DNA of 64,000 bases from Kordia sp039026955 (GCA_039026955.1 JBCCLH010000016.1:1-64000); one strand, 5' to 3'. Shown: positions 53,303-60,504, numbered from the stretch's first letter. The notes: generated from the letters alone by a model not told the origin. Translations and numbers: made by a program.

Positions 53303-53491
53303 ATGAAGAAAAAGTCTATCCAAAAATTGAAATTACAGAAAGCTTCTATTTCTAATTTACAGAAAGCAATTACTGGTGGAACTATAGCTCCAACCCTATT
53401 TTGTCAATCTGTAAATATCTGTGAAACTAGAGATTTTACAAGATGCTTCAACGAAATTGTATGTCAATTTTATGACACAAACGGAATTTAA
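53303..53491 (+). CDS. GG-leader Cys-rich peptide precursor B2
   Basis: The 62-residue product has the leader MKKKSIQKLKLQKASISNLQ and GG at 25-26. The core FCQSVNICETRDFTRCFNEI then VCQFYD keeps the C-x6-C-x7-C-x5-C spacing of B1. The strongest conservation (NICETRD) is in the middle of the core. It lies 35 bp after B1 and 24 bp before B3. Confidence 0.77.
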   Translation: MKKKSIQKLKLQKASISNLQKAITGGTIAPTLFCQSVNICETRDFTRCFNEIVCQFYDTNGI

Positions 53492-53515
53492 ACCACCATC
53501 TAAATCTAGAAAATC

Positions 53516-53731
53516 ATGAAAAAAAGAAGCATCCACAAATTATCATTGAAGAAAGCGGCAATTTCAAACTTGAATATGTCCGTTACGAAAGGAGGAAATG
53601 ACCAAAATTCGGTATTTCCTTGTGTGACCGTTGATTTCTCTTGTTTTTCCTTTAATTTCTGTGAAACTATCGATTATACAGCATGTAATGGAGAATTTAT
53701 ATGTCAAATTTATACAGAACCACAGCGATAA
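53516..53731 (+). CDS. GG-leader Cys-rich peptide precursor B3
   Basis: The 71-residue product has the leader MKKRSIHKLSLKKAAISNLN and GG at 26-27. The core PCVTVDFSCFSFNFCETIDY then TACNGEFICQIY has five Cys. It contains a short insertion (SCFSFNF region) that adds a Cys relative to B1 and B2, while the end (CETIDYTACNGE) is almost identical to B1. It is followed by a terminator, so it closes module 1. Confidence 0.77.
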   Translation: MKKRSIHKLSLKKAAISNLNMSVTKGGNDQNSVFPCVTVDFSCFSFNFCETIDYTACNGEFICQIYTEPQR

Positions 53732-53756
53732 TTTTACGAAAAACAGCATAAAATAG

Positions 53757-53782
53757 AAGGGACTTTTCGGAGTTCCTTTTTT
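53757..53782 (+). terminator. Terminator of cluster B module 1
   Basis: AAGGGACT / AGTTCCTT has a 6-base loop and is followed by TTTTT, 25 bp after the B3 stop. Confidence 0.7.
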
Positions 53783-53817
53783 ATTTTACAAATACCTATT
53801 TTATGGCTTACAGCAAT

Positions 53818-53835
53818 CACGTAGTGAAAGTATTG
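53818..53835 (+). promoter_or_regulatory. 18-bp box, module 2 of peptide cluster B (no intact gene)
   Basis: CACGTAGTGAAAGTATTG followed by TAAAACC is the most diverged copy. About 57 bp downstream an ATG (53893) opens only nine codons (MLRTYLSQL). The stretch 53836-54090 holds no precursor ORF, yet a terminator like those of the other modules follows. It appears to be a dead module. Confidence 0.45.
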
Positions 53836-54090
53836 TAAAACCTGCATGATAACTTCCTGCATTTTAGTAGTTTTATCATAACCAAATTATATATGTTAAG
53901 AACATACTTATCGCAACTTTGAAAGTTCTTCGATTGCTTTCATCACTATTGAAGTCGTGATTTATTGGACAATTTTATTGTTTACTATCTACAGCTACAT
54001 AATAGACTATTCGCGATGCTATGATATATTGTTTTTTACAAGCAATTAACAAAACTGATTTCTAAAATAATCGATTTTATGTTTAGTTAA

Positions 54091-54120
54091 AAAAGAGGAA
54101 CTTAAGGCATTCCTCTTTTT
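54091..54120 (+). terminator. Terminator of cluster B module 2
   Basis: AAAAGAGGA / TCCTCTTTT has a loop of about 12 bases and a following T-run, with no intact gene upstream. It resembles the terminator at 54568-54597 in sequence. Confidence 0.7.
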
Positions 54121-54146
54121 TTTGTGCAAATGTTAAGTATTGCGAA

Positions 54147-54164
54147 CACGTACTTCTGGTAATG
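54147..54164 (+). promoter_or_regulatory. 18-bp box, module 3 of peptide cluster B
   Basis: CACGTACTTCTGGTAATG followed by GAAAACC. The upstream sequence (CAAATGTTAAGTAT...GC..) is also clearly homologous to the region upstream of the module 1 box. The relic ORF starts 59 bp downstream. Confidence 0.6.
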
Positions 54165-54223
54165 GAAAACCAACGATGTTTTTATGACGTTTTTTCTAAT
54201 TTCGGGCTTGCCAAGTTTTTGCT

Positions 54224-54355
54224 ATGAAGAAAAAACAATCGCAAAAGTGTAGAGGAGAATATTATTTTCAAATCTATGAGACTCCGACAGATTACTTTTT
54301 AGAAATAGAATTTATTGTTCAATTTTCCATTTCTGACTTAAAATTACAACCATGA
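54224..54355 (+). pseudogene. Relic precursor that has lost its core cysteines
   Basis: This 43-codon ORF begins MKKKQSQKCRGEYYFQIYET. Its segment YETPTDYFLEIEFIVQFS aligns without gaps to CETIDYTACNGEFICQIY of B3; ET and EFI-Q are kept while the three Cys are Tyr, Leu and Val. The leader is shortened and has no GG. It starts 59 bp after the module 3 box, the same position as the intact precursors, and is best read as a decayed family member. Its TGA overlaps an ATG at 54352 by one codon-shift (ATGA). Confidence 0.6.
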
Positions 54356-54540
54356 AAAAAAGTTAATTTTTAAGTTAATCACAAAAAGATATCTGTTTCC
54401 ACTTGGAAAGTGTTGCGACATACGGTGGATTTGGAGACGCAACTTACATAGGCGAATGCATACAATGTTGGGCAACCAATATGGTCCCTGCTGTTATGAA
54501 CGCAAAAATTTCGTTTTTTATCCGAGAAAAGCGACTCATC
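54352..54540 (+). pseudogene. Possible second relic precursor, frame broken
   Basis: The ATG at 54352 gives MKKS and then a stop at 54364. Further on, the frame contains TYGGFGDATYIGECIQCWAT, a GG followed by two Cys, as would suit a precursor core. At least one frameshift or stop would have to be repaired to join leader and core. The homology is weak, so this is a low-confidence call. Confidence 0.25.
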
Positions 54541-54567
54541 TGCAACATGACAGTTTGTCTGTGTAAT

Positions 54568-54597
54568 AAAAGAGAGGAGCTAAAGTTCCTCTCTTTT
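54568..54597 (+). terminator. Terminator of cluster B module 3
   Basis: AAAAGAGAGGA / TCCTCTCTTTT is an 11-bp stem with an 8-base loop, followed by CTTTTCTT. Confidence 0.75.
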
Positions 54598-54618
54598 CTT
54601 TTCTTAAAATACAGACAA

Positions 54619-54636
54619 CACCTACTTTTAGTAGTG
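54619..54636 (+). promoter_or_regulatory. 18-bp box, module 4 of peptide cluster B
   Basis: CACCTACTTTTAGTAGTG followed by TAAAAG, 64 bp before precursor B4. It is the most symmetrical copy (CTACTTTTAGTAG). Confidence 0.6.
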
Positions 54637-54700
54637 TAAAAGTAAATGACTTCTTCAAGCGTTTTTGTTACCTTTTCGGAAACCAAAAACTATTTTAATC

Positions 54701-54901
54701 ATGAAGAAAAAATCATTAAAAAAACTGTCTCTGAAAAAGGCAGCCGTAGCAAACTTTGACGCTGATACGTTAAAAGGAGGAAATGATCCTTGGCAATCTG
54801 TGTTTTTATGTGAGTCAGTAAACTGGTGCCAAACGTTAGATTATACAGCCTGTGACGGCGGTTGGAACTGTGGAATTTTTGACAGAACAAGAAATCTGTA
54901 A
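54701..54901 (+). CDS. GG-leader Cys-rich peptide precursor B4
   Basis: The start is the ATG at 54701 (66 residues); an upstream in-frame start at 54665 would add 12 residues in front of the conserved MKKKSLKKLSLKKAAVANFD leader. GG is at 26-27. The core SVFLCESVNWCQTLDYTACD then GGWNCGIFD has the same four-Cys spacing class as B1 and B2. It is the only intact gene of module 4 and the last of cluster B. Confidence 0.77.
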   Translation: MKKKSLKKLSLKKAAVANFDADTLKGGNDPWQSVFLCESVNWCQTLDYTACDGGWNCGIFDRTRNL

Positions 54902-54930
54902 ATTAAAAAATATACCTTTAATGTATATGA

Positions 54931-55089
54931 AAAGAGGCTGTCTAAAAAGTACAGATTTCATCAAACCGAACTCTTATGCTAAACTTGATTCAGTATCTTC
55001 GGCTTCTCATAAGAGTTGATAATCAATGTGATGAGATTCTGGATTAAGTCCAGAATGACGTTTAAGTTTCCTTTTTAGACAGCTTCTTT
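54931..55089. repeat. Nested palindromic element, 19-bp inverted ends
   Basis: The ends AAAGAGGCTGTCTAAAAAG (54931-54949) and its inverse (55071-55089) match except for one base. Inside are GAACTCTTATG/CATAAGAGTT and ATTCTGGA-TTAAG-TCCAGAAT. The outer ends with flanking A/T runs could act as a long terminator for metF or B4. The inner palindromes resemble REPs seen at 4792 and 34835. Confidence 0.65.
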
Positions 55090-55122
55090 TTTATGATATT
55101 TTGATATTTAGGCTAGTCAATT

Positions 55123-56079
55123 TTAAAATATCTCCTTCGCAATCGCGTTGATATTGCTCGATCTTCCCATGGAATAGTAGTGCAAAATTGGAACGCCTGC
55201 TGCTACCAATTCTTTACTTTGCTGTATGCACCATTCAATTCCGACTTTGCGCACTTCTTTGTTGTTATCGCAACGAACCACTTCCATGATCAAATCGTCT
55301 GGCAAATCTACTTTGAAACGATGTGGAATCAGGTTCAATTGTTTGCGTGTGGCAATCGGTTTTAACCCTGGAATGATTGGTACAGTGATGTCTTCTTTTC
55401 TGCACTTTTCCACAAAATCAAAATACTTCTGATTGTCAAAAAACATCTGTGTTATAATGTACTCCGCTCCAGCTTTGATCTTTTTCTTTAAAAAGTGAAT
55501 GTCCGAATCCAAACTTGGCGCTTCCATGTGCTTTTCTGGATAACCTGCGACACCAATGCAAAAGTCTGTTTTGGAAGAATTCAGTAAGTCTTCATCCAAA
55601 TATTTTCCGTTGTTTAGGTCTTGTATCTGACTTACCAATTCAGACGCATAACGATGTCCTTCTTTTTCAGCTTTAAAATAAATCTCGCTTTTCACAGCAT
55701 CACCTCGAAGAGCAACTACGTTGTCAATTCCTAAGAAATCTAGGTCGATCAAGAAGTTTTCAGTGTCTTCTTTGGTAAATCCGCCACACAAAATATGCGG
55801 AATGGCATCTACTTGATATTTATTCTGAATCGCCGCACAAATTCCAACCGTTCCTGGACGTTTTTTTACGACTTGCTTTTTCAACAAACCATTGTCCAAC
55901 TCTTTAAACGTATATTCTTCACGGTGATACGTCACGTCAATGAATGGTGGTTTGTATTCCATCAGCGGATCAATATTGTCAAAAATTGATTGAATATCCT
56001 GTCCTTTTAATGGTGGTAATATTTCAAAAGAAAACAATGTTTTTCCTTCCGATTGTGCGATATGGTCTGTTACTTTCAT
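55123..56079 (-). CDS. metF: 5,10-methylenetetrahydrofolate reductase
   Basis: MetF reduces methylene-THF to 5-methyl-THF, the methyl donor for MetH, with FAD. The 318-residue TIM-barrel protein has FSFEILPPLKGQ near the start and FIDVTYHREEY. It also has NVVALRGDAV, TQMFFDNQKYFDFV and IPGLKPI. It lies 210 bp downstream of the MetH C-part and completes the methionine unit behind the SAM-I riboswitch. Confidence 0.95.
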   Translation of the reverse strand: MKVTDHIAQSEGKTLFSFEILPPLKGQDIQSIFDNIDPLMEYKPPFIDVTYHREEYTFKELDNGLLKKQVVKKRPGTVGICAAIQNKYQVDAIPHILCGGFTKEDTENFLIDLDFLGIDNVVALRGDAVKSEIYFKAEKEGHRYASELVSQIQDLNNGKYLDEDLLNSSKTDFCIGVAGYPEKHMEAPSLDSDIHFLKKKIKAGAEYIITQMFFDNQKYFDFVEKCRKEDITVPIIPGLKPIATRKQLNLIPHRFKVDLPDDLIMEVVRCDNNKEVRKVGIEWCIQQSKELVAAGVPILHYYSMGRSSNINAIAKEIF

Positions 56080-56289
56080 TTTGTTAGATGTTAGTACTGA
56101 GTAGTGAGCTGTTAGACTTTTCTCAGCGCTTGTATTTTTTCTTTTTCGTTTTTTTCTGTTTATCCTTGATTTGTTTTTTGTTGATTTGTTTTTTGTTGAT
56201 TTGTTTATTCGTTGTTTGTTTTTTGTTTTTTGTCTATTTCTTGCCTCTTAAAAATCACAATTCAACATTCAACATTCATAATTTAAAAG
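56080..56289. repeat. Repeat tracts between metH and metF
   Basis: TTTGTTTTTTGTTGATTTG units (15-bp period) lie at about 56165-56235. Heptamers follow (ATTCAAC ATTCAAC ATTCATA ATTTAAA, about 56261-56287). No gene is seen. Confidence 0.65.
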
Positions 56290-58941
56290 CTAATCCGCCA
56301 ATGTTGGGTGTAACCATTTTTGGGCTTTTTCTATGGTAATTCCTTTTCTATTGGCAAAATCTTCTACTTGATCATGGGTTATTTTTCCGAGCCCGAAATA
56401 CTTTGCTTCTTCATTCGCAAAATAATAACCAGAAACTGCTGCTGCTGGCCACATTGCTAAACTTTCTGTCAATGAAACGCCGATGACATTTTCTACATCC
56501 AATAATTCCCAAATGGTTTCTTTTTCTAAATGATCAGGACACGCTGGATAACCTGGCGCTGGACGAATTCCTTTGTAGGTTTCTTTGATTAATTCCTCGT
56601 TGGTCAAATCTTCTGCGGCGGCATATCCCCAATGTTTCGTACGAACTTGCTTGTGTAAATATTCGGCAAATGCTTCCGCAAAACGATCGGCAATCGCTTG
56701 CGCCATAATTGCGTTGTAATCGTCTTGTTGTTCTTTGTAACTATTGGCTAATTCGTCTGCTCCAAAAATAGCCGTGCAAAACGTACCCATGTAATCTTGT
56801 CGTCCACTTTCTTTTGGTGCCACAAAATCTGCTAAGGCAATATTTGGTACTTCCGCACGCTTTTCTAGTTGTTGACGAAGCGTTCTAAAGACGGCAATTT
56901 CCTTTCCTTTTTTCTGAATAGAAATATCATCATCATTGATGGTATTTGCTTCAAACAGTCCGAAAATTGCTTTGGCTTTTAGTGATTGCTTTGCAATGAT
57001 TTCATCAATCATTTTGGTCGCGTCTCCATATAATTGTGTGGCTTGTTCGCCCACGACATCATCCGTCAAAATGTTTGGAAAACGACCGTGTAAATCCCAC
57101 GAACGGAAAAACGGACTCCAGTCAATGTATGGCAGCAATTCTTTTAAACTGAGCTGTGTTAACTTCTGAATTCCCAATTCTTTTGGCTTTGTAATATTGC
57201 TGGTTTCCCAGTCAATGGTATATTTTTTAGCTCTCGCAGCTTCTAGCGAAATGTATGACTTTTGTTTTTTACGTTTTAGAAATTTTTCGCGAAATTCATC
57301 GTAATCTTTTTTCAGTCGTTCGCGATAACTTTTTGATTTTTTCTTATTTAACAAATCACCGACAACCGTTACGGCTCTTGATGCATCGTTGACATGCACC
57401 ACCGCGTTTTTATATTCTGGATCGATCTTTACAGCGGTATGTGCTTTAGAAGTTGTAGCTCCACCAATTAATAACGGAATTTTCAAGTTGACGCGCTCCA
57501 TTTCTTTTGCCAAATACACCATTTCATCTAGCGAAGGCGTAATTAATCCTGATAAACCGATGACATCTACATTTTCAGCGATGGCGGTTTCTATGATTTT
57601 TTCTGGTGGCACCATCACGCCTAAATCGACAATTTCGTAGTTGTTACAACCTAGTACCACACTTACAATATTTTTCCCAATATCGTGTACATCGCCTTTT
57701 ACCGTTGCCATCAACACTTTTCCAATAGCTTTTTGTTGCTCGCCTTTTTCTGCTTCAATGAACGGTTGCAAATATGCCACCGCTTTTTTCATCACGCGTG
57801 CTGATTTTACTACTTGCGGCAAGAACATTTTTCCCGAACCAAATAAATCGCCCACTACATTCATTCCCGTCATGAGTTGTCCTTCAATAACTTCAATTGG
57901 TTTTTCTGCTTGCAAGCGTGCTTCTTCTACATCTTCTACAATGAAGGCGTCAATTCCTTTGACTAGTGAGTGTGTAATGCGATCTTGCAATTCGTATCCT
58001 CGCCATTCCTGAACTTTCTCCGCATCGACCTTTTTAGTTCCTTTGAAAGATTCTGCCAAATCCAACAAACGTTCCGTAGCATCATCACGACGATCGAGAA
58101 TGACATCTTCTACATGTTCTAGCAGGTCTTTAGGAATGTCGTCATAGACTTCCAACATCGTCGGATTTACAATTCCCATGTTCATTCCCGCTTTAATGGC
58201 GTGGTATAAAAATACGGAGTGCATCGCTTCACGTACAACATTGTTTCCACGAAATGAGAACGAAACGTTACTCACACCACCGCTGACACTCACGTTCGGA
58301 TAGGTTTCGCGTGTCCAGCGTGTGGCTTCTATGAAGTCGATAGCGTTTTTACGGTGTTCTTCCATTCCCGTAGCGACAGGAAATATATTTAAATCGAATA
58401 TGATGTCTTCTTCTGGAAATCCAACTTTGTTGACCAACACATCGTATGAACGCGCTACAATTTCCAATCGGCGTTCGTAGTTGTCGGCTTGTCCAACCTC
58501 ATCAAAAGCCATCACAATCACCGCAGCACCATAGCGTTTGATTTGCGTGGCTTCCCAAATAAAATTTTCTTCTCCTTCTTTGAGCGAAATGGAGTTTACC
58601 ACACATTTTCCTTGTACTACTTGCAATCCAGCTTCAATGATGTCCCACTTAGAACTGTCAATCATAATCGGTACGCGACAGATATCTGGTTCAGCAGCAA
58701 TAAGATTTAGGAACTTTACCATGGCTTCTTTTCCATCAATCAAACCATCATCCATATTAATATCGATGATTTGCGCACCACCGTCTACTTGATGTCTCGC
58801 GATTGCCAAAGCTTCATCGTATTTTTCTTCTTTGACGAGTCGCAAAAATTTACGCGATCCAGCCACATTCGTACGCTCTCCAACATTGACAAAGTTGGTG
58901 TTTTCGTTTAAAACTAGAGGTTCCAAACCTGAAAGCCGCAT
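56290..58941 (-). CDS. metH: Cobalamin-dependent methionine synthase, C-terminal subunit (folate, B12 and activation domains)
   Basis: This polypeptide carries the pterin-binding domain (NFVNVGERTNVAGSRKF near the start) and the B12 cap and binding domain with KGDVHDIGKNIVSVVLG. The C-terminal AdoMet activation domain has IRPAPGYPACPDHLEK and ESLAMWPAAAVSGYYF. The ATG at 58941 gives 883 residues. The frame reaches 59064, but the extension mostly translates a heptamer tract, so it is not preferred. The homocysteine domain is the separate gene upstream. Confidence 0.93.
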   Translation of the reverse strand: MRLSGLEPLVLNENTNFVNVGERTNVAGSRKFLRLVKEEKYDEALAIARHQVDGGAQIIDINMDDGLIDGKEAMVKFLNLIAAEPDICRVPIMIDSSKWDIIEAGLQVVQGKCVVNSISLKEGEENFIWEATQIKRYGAAVIVMAFDEVGQADNYERRLEIVARSYDVLVNKVGFPEEDIIFDLNIFPVATGMEEHRKNAIDFIEATRWTRETYPNVSVSGGVSNVSFSFRGNNVVREAMHSVFLYHAIKAGMNMGIVNPTMLEVYDDIPKDLLEHVEDVILDRRDDATERLLDLAESFKGTKKVDAEKVQEWRGYELQDRITHSLVKGIDAFIVEDVEEARLQAEKPIEVIEGQLMTGMNVVGDLFGSGKMFLPQVVKSARVMKKAVAYLQPFIEAEKGEQQKAIGKVLMATVKGDVHDIGKNIVSVVLGCNNYEIVDLGVMVPPEKIIETAIAENVDVIGLSGLITPSLDEMVYLAKEMERVNLKIPLLIGGATTSKAHTAVKIDPEYKNAVVHVNDASRAVTVVGDLLNKKKSKSYRERLKKDYDEFREKFLKRKKQKSYISLEAARAKKYTIDWETSNITKPKELGIQKLTQLSLKELLPYIDWSPFFRSWDLHGRFPNILTDDVVGEQATQLYGDATKMIDEIIAKQSLKAKAIFGLFEANTINDDDISIQKKGKEIAVFRTLRQQLEKRAEVPNIALADFVAPKESGRQDYMGTFCTAIFGADELANSYKEQQDDYNAIMAQAIADRFAEAFAEYLHKQVRTKHWGYAAAEDLTNEELIKETYKGIRPAPGYPACPDHLEKETIWELLDVENVIGVSLTESLAMWPAAAVSGYYFANEEAKYFGLGKITHDQVEDFANRKGITIEKAQKWLHPTLAD

Positions 58942-58963
58942 AAACTTAGTTTGGCGTATTTTG

Positions 58964-58998
58964 GGTGTTAGGTCTTGGGTGTTGGGTGTTGGATTTTG
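58964..58998. repeat. Heptamer-periodic tract just upstream of the metH C-part start
   Basis: GGTGTTA GGTCTTG GGTGTTG GGTGTTG GATTTTG lies in one 7-bp register. On the minus strand it reads AACACCC-type units and is open in the metH frame, giving NPTPNTQDLTP. Confidence 0.65.
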
Positions 58999-59057
58999 CA
59001 TGTTCTCTCTCTTCTTTTTATCTGTTCGTCGATTTGTCTTTTTGTTAGTTTGTTTTT

Positions 59058-60059
59058 CTAACAACTAACAACCAACCCACGTGGTTCATATTTTGCAGCT
59101 ACTTCGGCGATGGCTTTGATGTGATCGGGTGTTGTTCCGCAGCAACCGCCAATGATGTTGATGAGATTTCTTTTTAAGTATTCTTCTATTTGAACAGCCA
59201 TTTCTGCAGGTGTTTCATCGTATTCCCCGAACGCGTTTGGCAATCCTGCATTTGGATGTGCTGAGATTGCAAAGTCCGTTTTATTGGCAATGGCTTCCAA
59301 ATGTGGTTGTAATAGATTTGCTCCTAGCGCACAGTTGAATCCTACCGAAAGTAACGGAATGTGTGATACAGAGATTAGAAAAGCTTCCGCTGTTTGTCCT
59401 GAAAGTGTACGTCCACTGGCATCTGTGATAGTTCCGCTTAACATGGTTGGCATTTCAATGGCTCTTTCGGCTTTTACTTCTTCGATGGCGAATAAAGCTG
59501 CTTTGGCATTTAGCGTATCAAATACGGTTTCTACTAATAGTATGTCTACACCTCCATCAATTAAGGCTTCTACTTGTTGTTTGTAAGCAATTCGTAATTC
59601 ATCAAAAGTAACCGCTCGAAATCCTGGATCGTTTACATCTGGTGACATGCTCGCCGTTTTGTTGGTTGGACCGATGGAACCTGCCACAAATCGTGGTTTG
59701 TGTGGTTCTTTGGCGGTAAACTTGTCTGCCACTTCTTTGGCAATTTTTGCCGATTCGTAGTTGAGTTCGTAGACCAAATGTTCCATTTCATAGTCTGCCA
59801 TCGCGATCGTTGTTCCAGAGAATGTATTCGTTTCTACAATATCGGCTCCGGCTGCAAAGTATTTGGCATGTACTTCTTTGATGGCATGCGGTTGTGTAAT
59901 GGATAATAAATCGTTGTTTCCTTGTAATGGTACTTGGAAGTCTTTGAAACGTTCGCCACGGAAATCTTCTTCAGTGAATCTGTACGCTTGCAGCATGGTT
60001 CCCATAGCGCCGTCTAAGACTAGGATTCTTTTTTCTATTTCGTTCCAGATATTTTTCAT
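59058..60059 (-). CDS. metH: Methionine synthase, homocysteine methyltransferase subunit (N-terminal part of MetH)
   Basis: The ATG at 60059 (MKNIWNEIEKRILVLDGAMG) gives 333 residues, equal to the zinc-dependent homocysteine domain. Zn ligands are in FNCALGAN and GGCCGTTPDH. The open frame reaches 60269, but those 70 residues run through palindromic repeats. The two parts of MetH are encoded as neighbouring genes with a short spacer to the 58941 start, so they probably act as a complex. Confidence 0.92.
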   Translation of the reverse strand: MKNIWNEIEKRILVLDGAMGTMLQAYRFTEEDFRGERFKDFQVPLQGNNDLLSITQPHAIKEVHAKYFAAGADIVETNTFSGTTIAMADYEMEHLVYELNYESAKIAKEVADKFTAKEPHKPRFVAGSIGPTNKTASMSPDVNDPGFRAVTFDELRIAYKQQVEALIDGGVDILLVETVFDTLNAKAALFAIEEVKAERAIEMPTMLSGTITDASGRTLSGQTAEAFLISVSHIPLLSVGFNCALGANLLQPHLEAIANKTDFAISAHPNAGLPNAFGEYDETPAEMAVQIEEYLKRNLINIIGGCCGTTPDHIKAIAEVAAKYEPRGLVVSC

Positions 60060-60221
60060 TTCTTTTTTCTTTGGATTCCTGTCTATGCAGGAATACACTA
60101 TGATGTTTTTCTTTTTCTTTGAGATTTTTACTTTGGAAAATCTCAGTTTCTTTGAGATCCCCATTTGCATGGGGACTTCAGCGTTAAGGATAGCAGCGGC
60201 ATCCTTTTTAAAACTTTGAAT

Positions 60222-60306
60222 CGTCATTACAAGGAGGAATCGACGAAGTAATCTGTTTTTTAAATGCACAGATTGCCACGAATCTTCAGAGATTCTCGTA
60301 ATGACG
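60222..60306. repeat. REP-like element in the metH leader
   Basis: It begins CGTCATTACAAGGAGG, contains AGTAATCTG and CAGATTGCC, and ends CTCGTAATGACG. It is the same family as 24461-24565 and 29771-29865. Further hairpins lie at about 60073-60093 (ATTCCTG/GCAGGAAT), 60121-60144 (GAGATTTT/AAAATCTC) and 60158-60174 (TCCCC/GGGGA). Confidence 0.65.
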
Positions 60307-60324
60307 TATCCCTTTTAAAAAGAT

Positions 60325-60360
60325 ATAGCGGATAGCCTGACCCGTTAGGGTAACGCTATT
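60325..60360 (-). promoter_or_regulatory. Hairpin after the riboswitch, possible terminator platform
   Basis: On the minus strand AATAGCG pairs with CGCTAT around an inner ACCC/GGGT, followed by ATCTTTTT. It lies 7 bases after the aptamer P1 3' strand. It could be the riboswitch's terminator. It could also be part of a dispersed flavobacterial element (with AAAAAGGATGCCGCTGCTAT near 60190-60211) that I recall from related genomes but have not checked. Confidence 0.4.
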
Positions 60361-60366
60361 ATTTAG

Positions 60367-60504
60367 GTTATCAAAAAAGCATGAGAAATGTGCGAATTGC
60401 ACTTAGTTATCTACCTGCTTGTGCAGTAGAATGTAGCACCTTCTTTAAGTGTAAAGGGTTGCTAAGGCTTCATCGGATCTATTCCCTCAGCCTTTCTTGA
60501 TAAC
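60367..60504 (-). ncRNA. SAM-I riboswitch controlling metH-metF
   Basis: On the minus strand P1 is GTTATCAA (60504-60497) with TTGATAAC (60374-60367). The conserved core follows in order: AAGGCTGAGGGA, GATCCGATGAAGCC, TTAGCAACC, then AAGGTGCTACATTC, and a P4-like hairpin GTGCAATTCGCAC. These are the hallmark SAM-I segments. It lies 307 bp upstream of the metH N-part start and fits repression of methionine synthesis when SAM is abundant. Confidence 0.92.

Noticed and set aside
54403..54639. Plus-strand ORF of 78 codons with GG and several Cys
   Set aside because: It reads straight through the terminator at 54568-54597 and has no leader of the local type at its start. Only its first part may be a relic of a precursor core.
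58832..59068. Plus-strand ORF over the metH heptamer tract
   Set aside because: It is an artefact of the repeat (GVRSWVLGVGF) opposite the MetH start; no support as a gene.
60060..60269. 70-residue N-terminal extension of the MetH homocysteine subunit
   Set aside because: It runs through REP-like hairpins in the leader. The family start MKNIWNEIEKRILVLDGAMG is at 60059.
60367..60504. Cobalamin riboswitch upstream of metH
   Set aside because: Considered because MetH is B12-dependent, but the conserved segments (AAGGCTGAGGGA, GATGAAGCC, TTAGCAACC, GGTGCTA) are those of SAM-I. No B12-box was seen.
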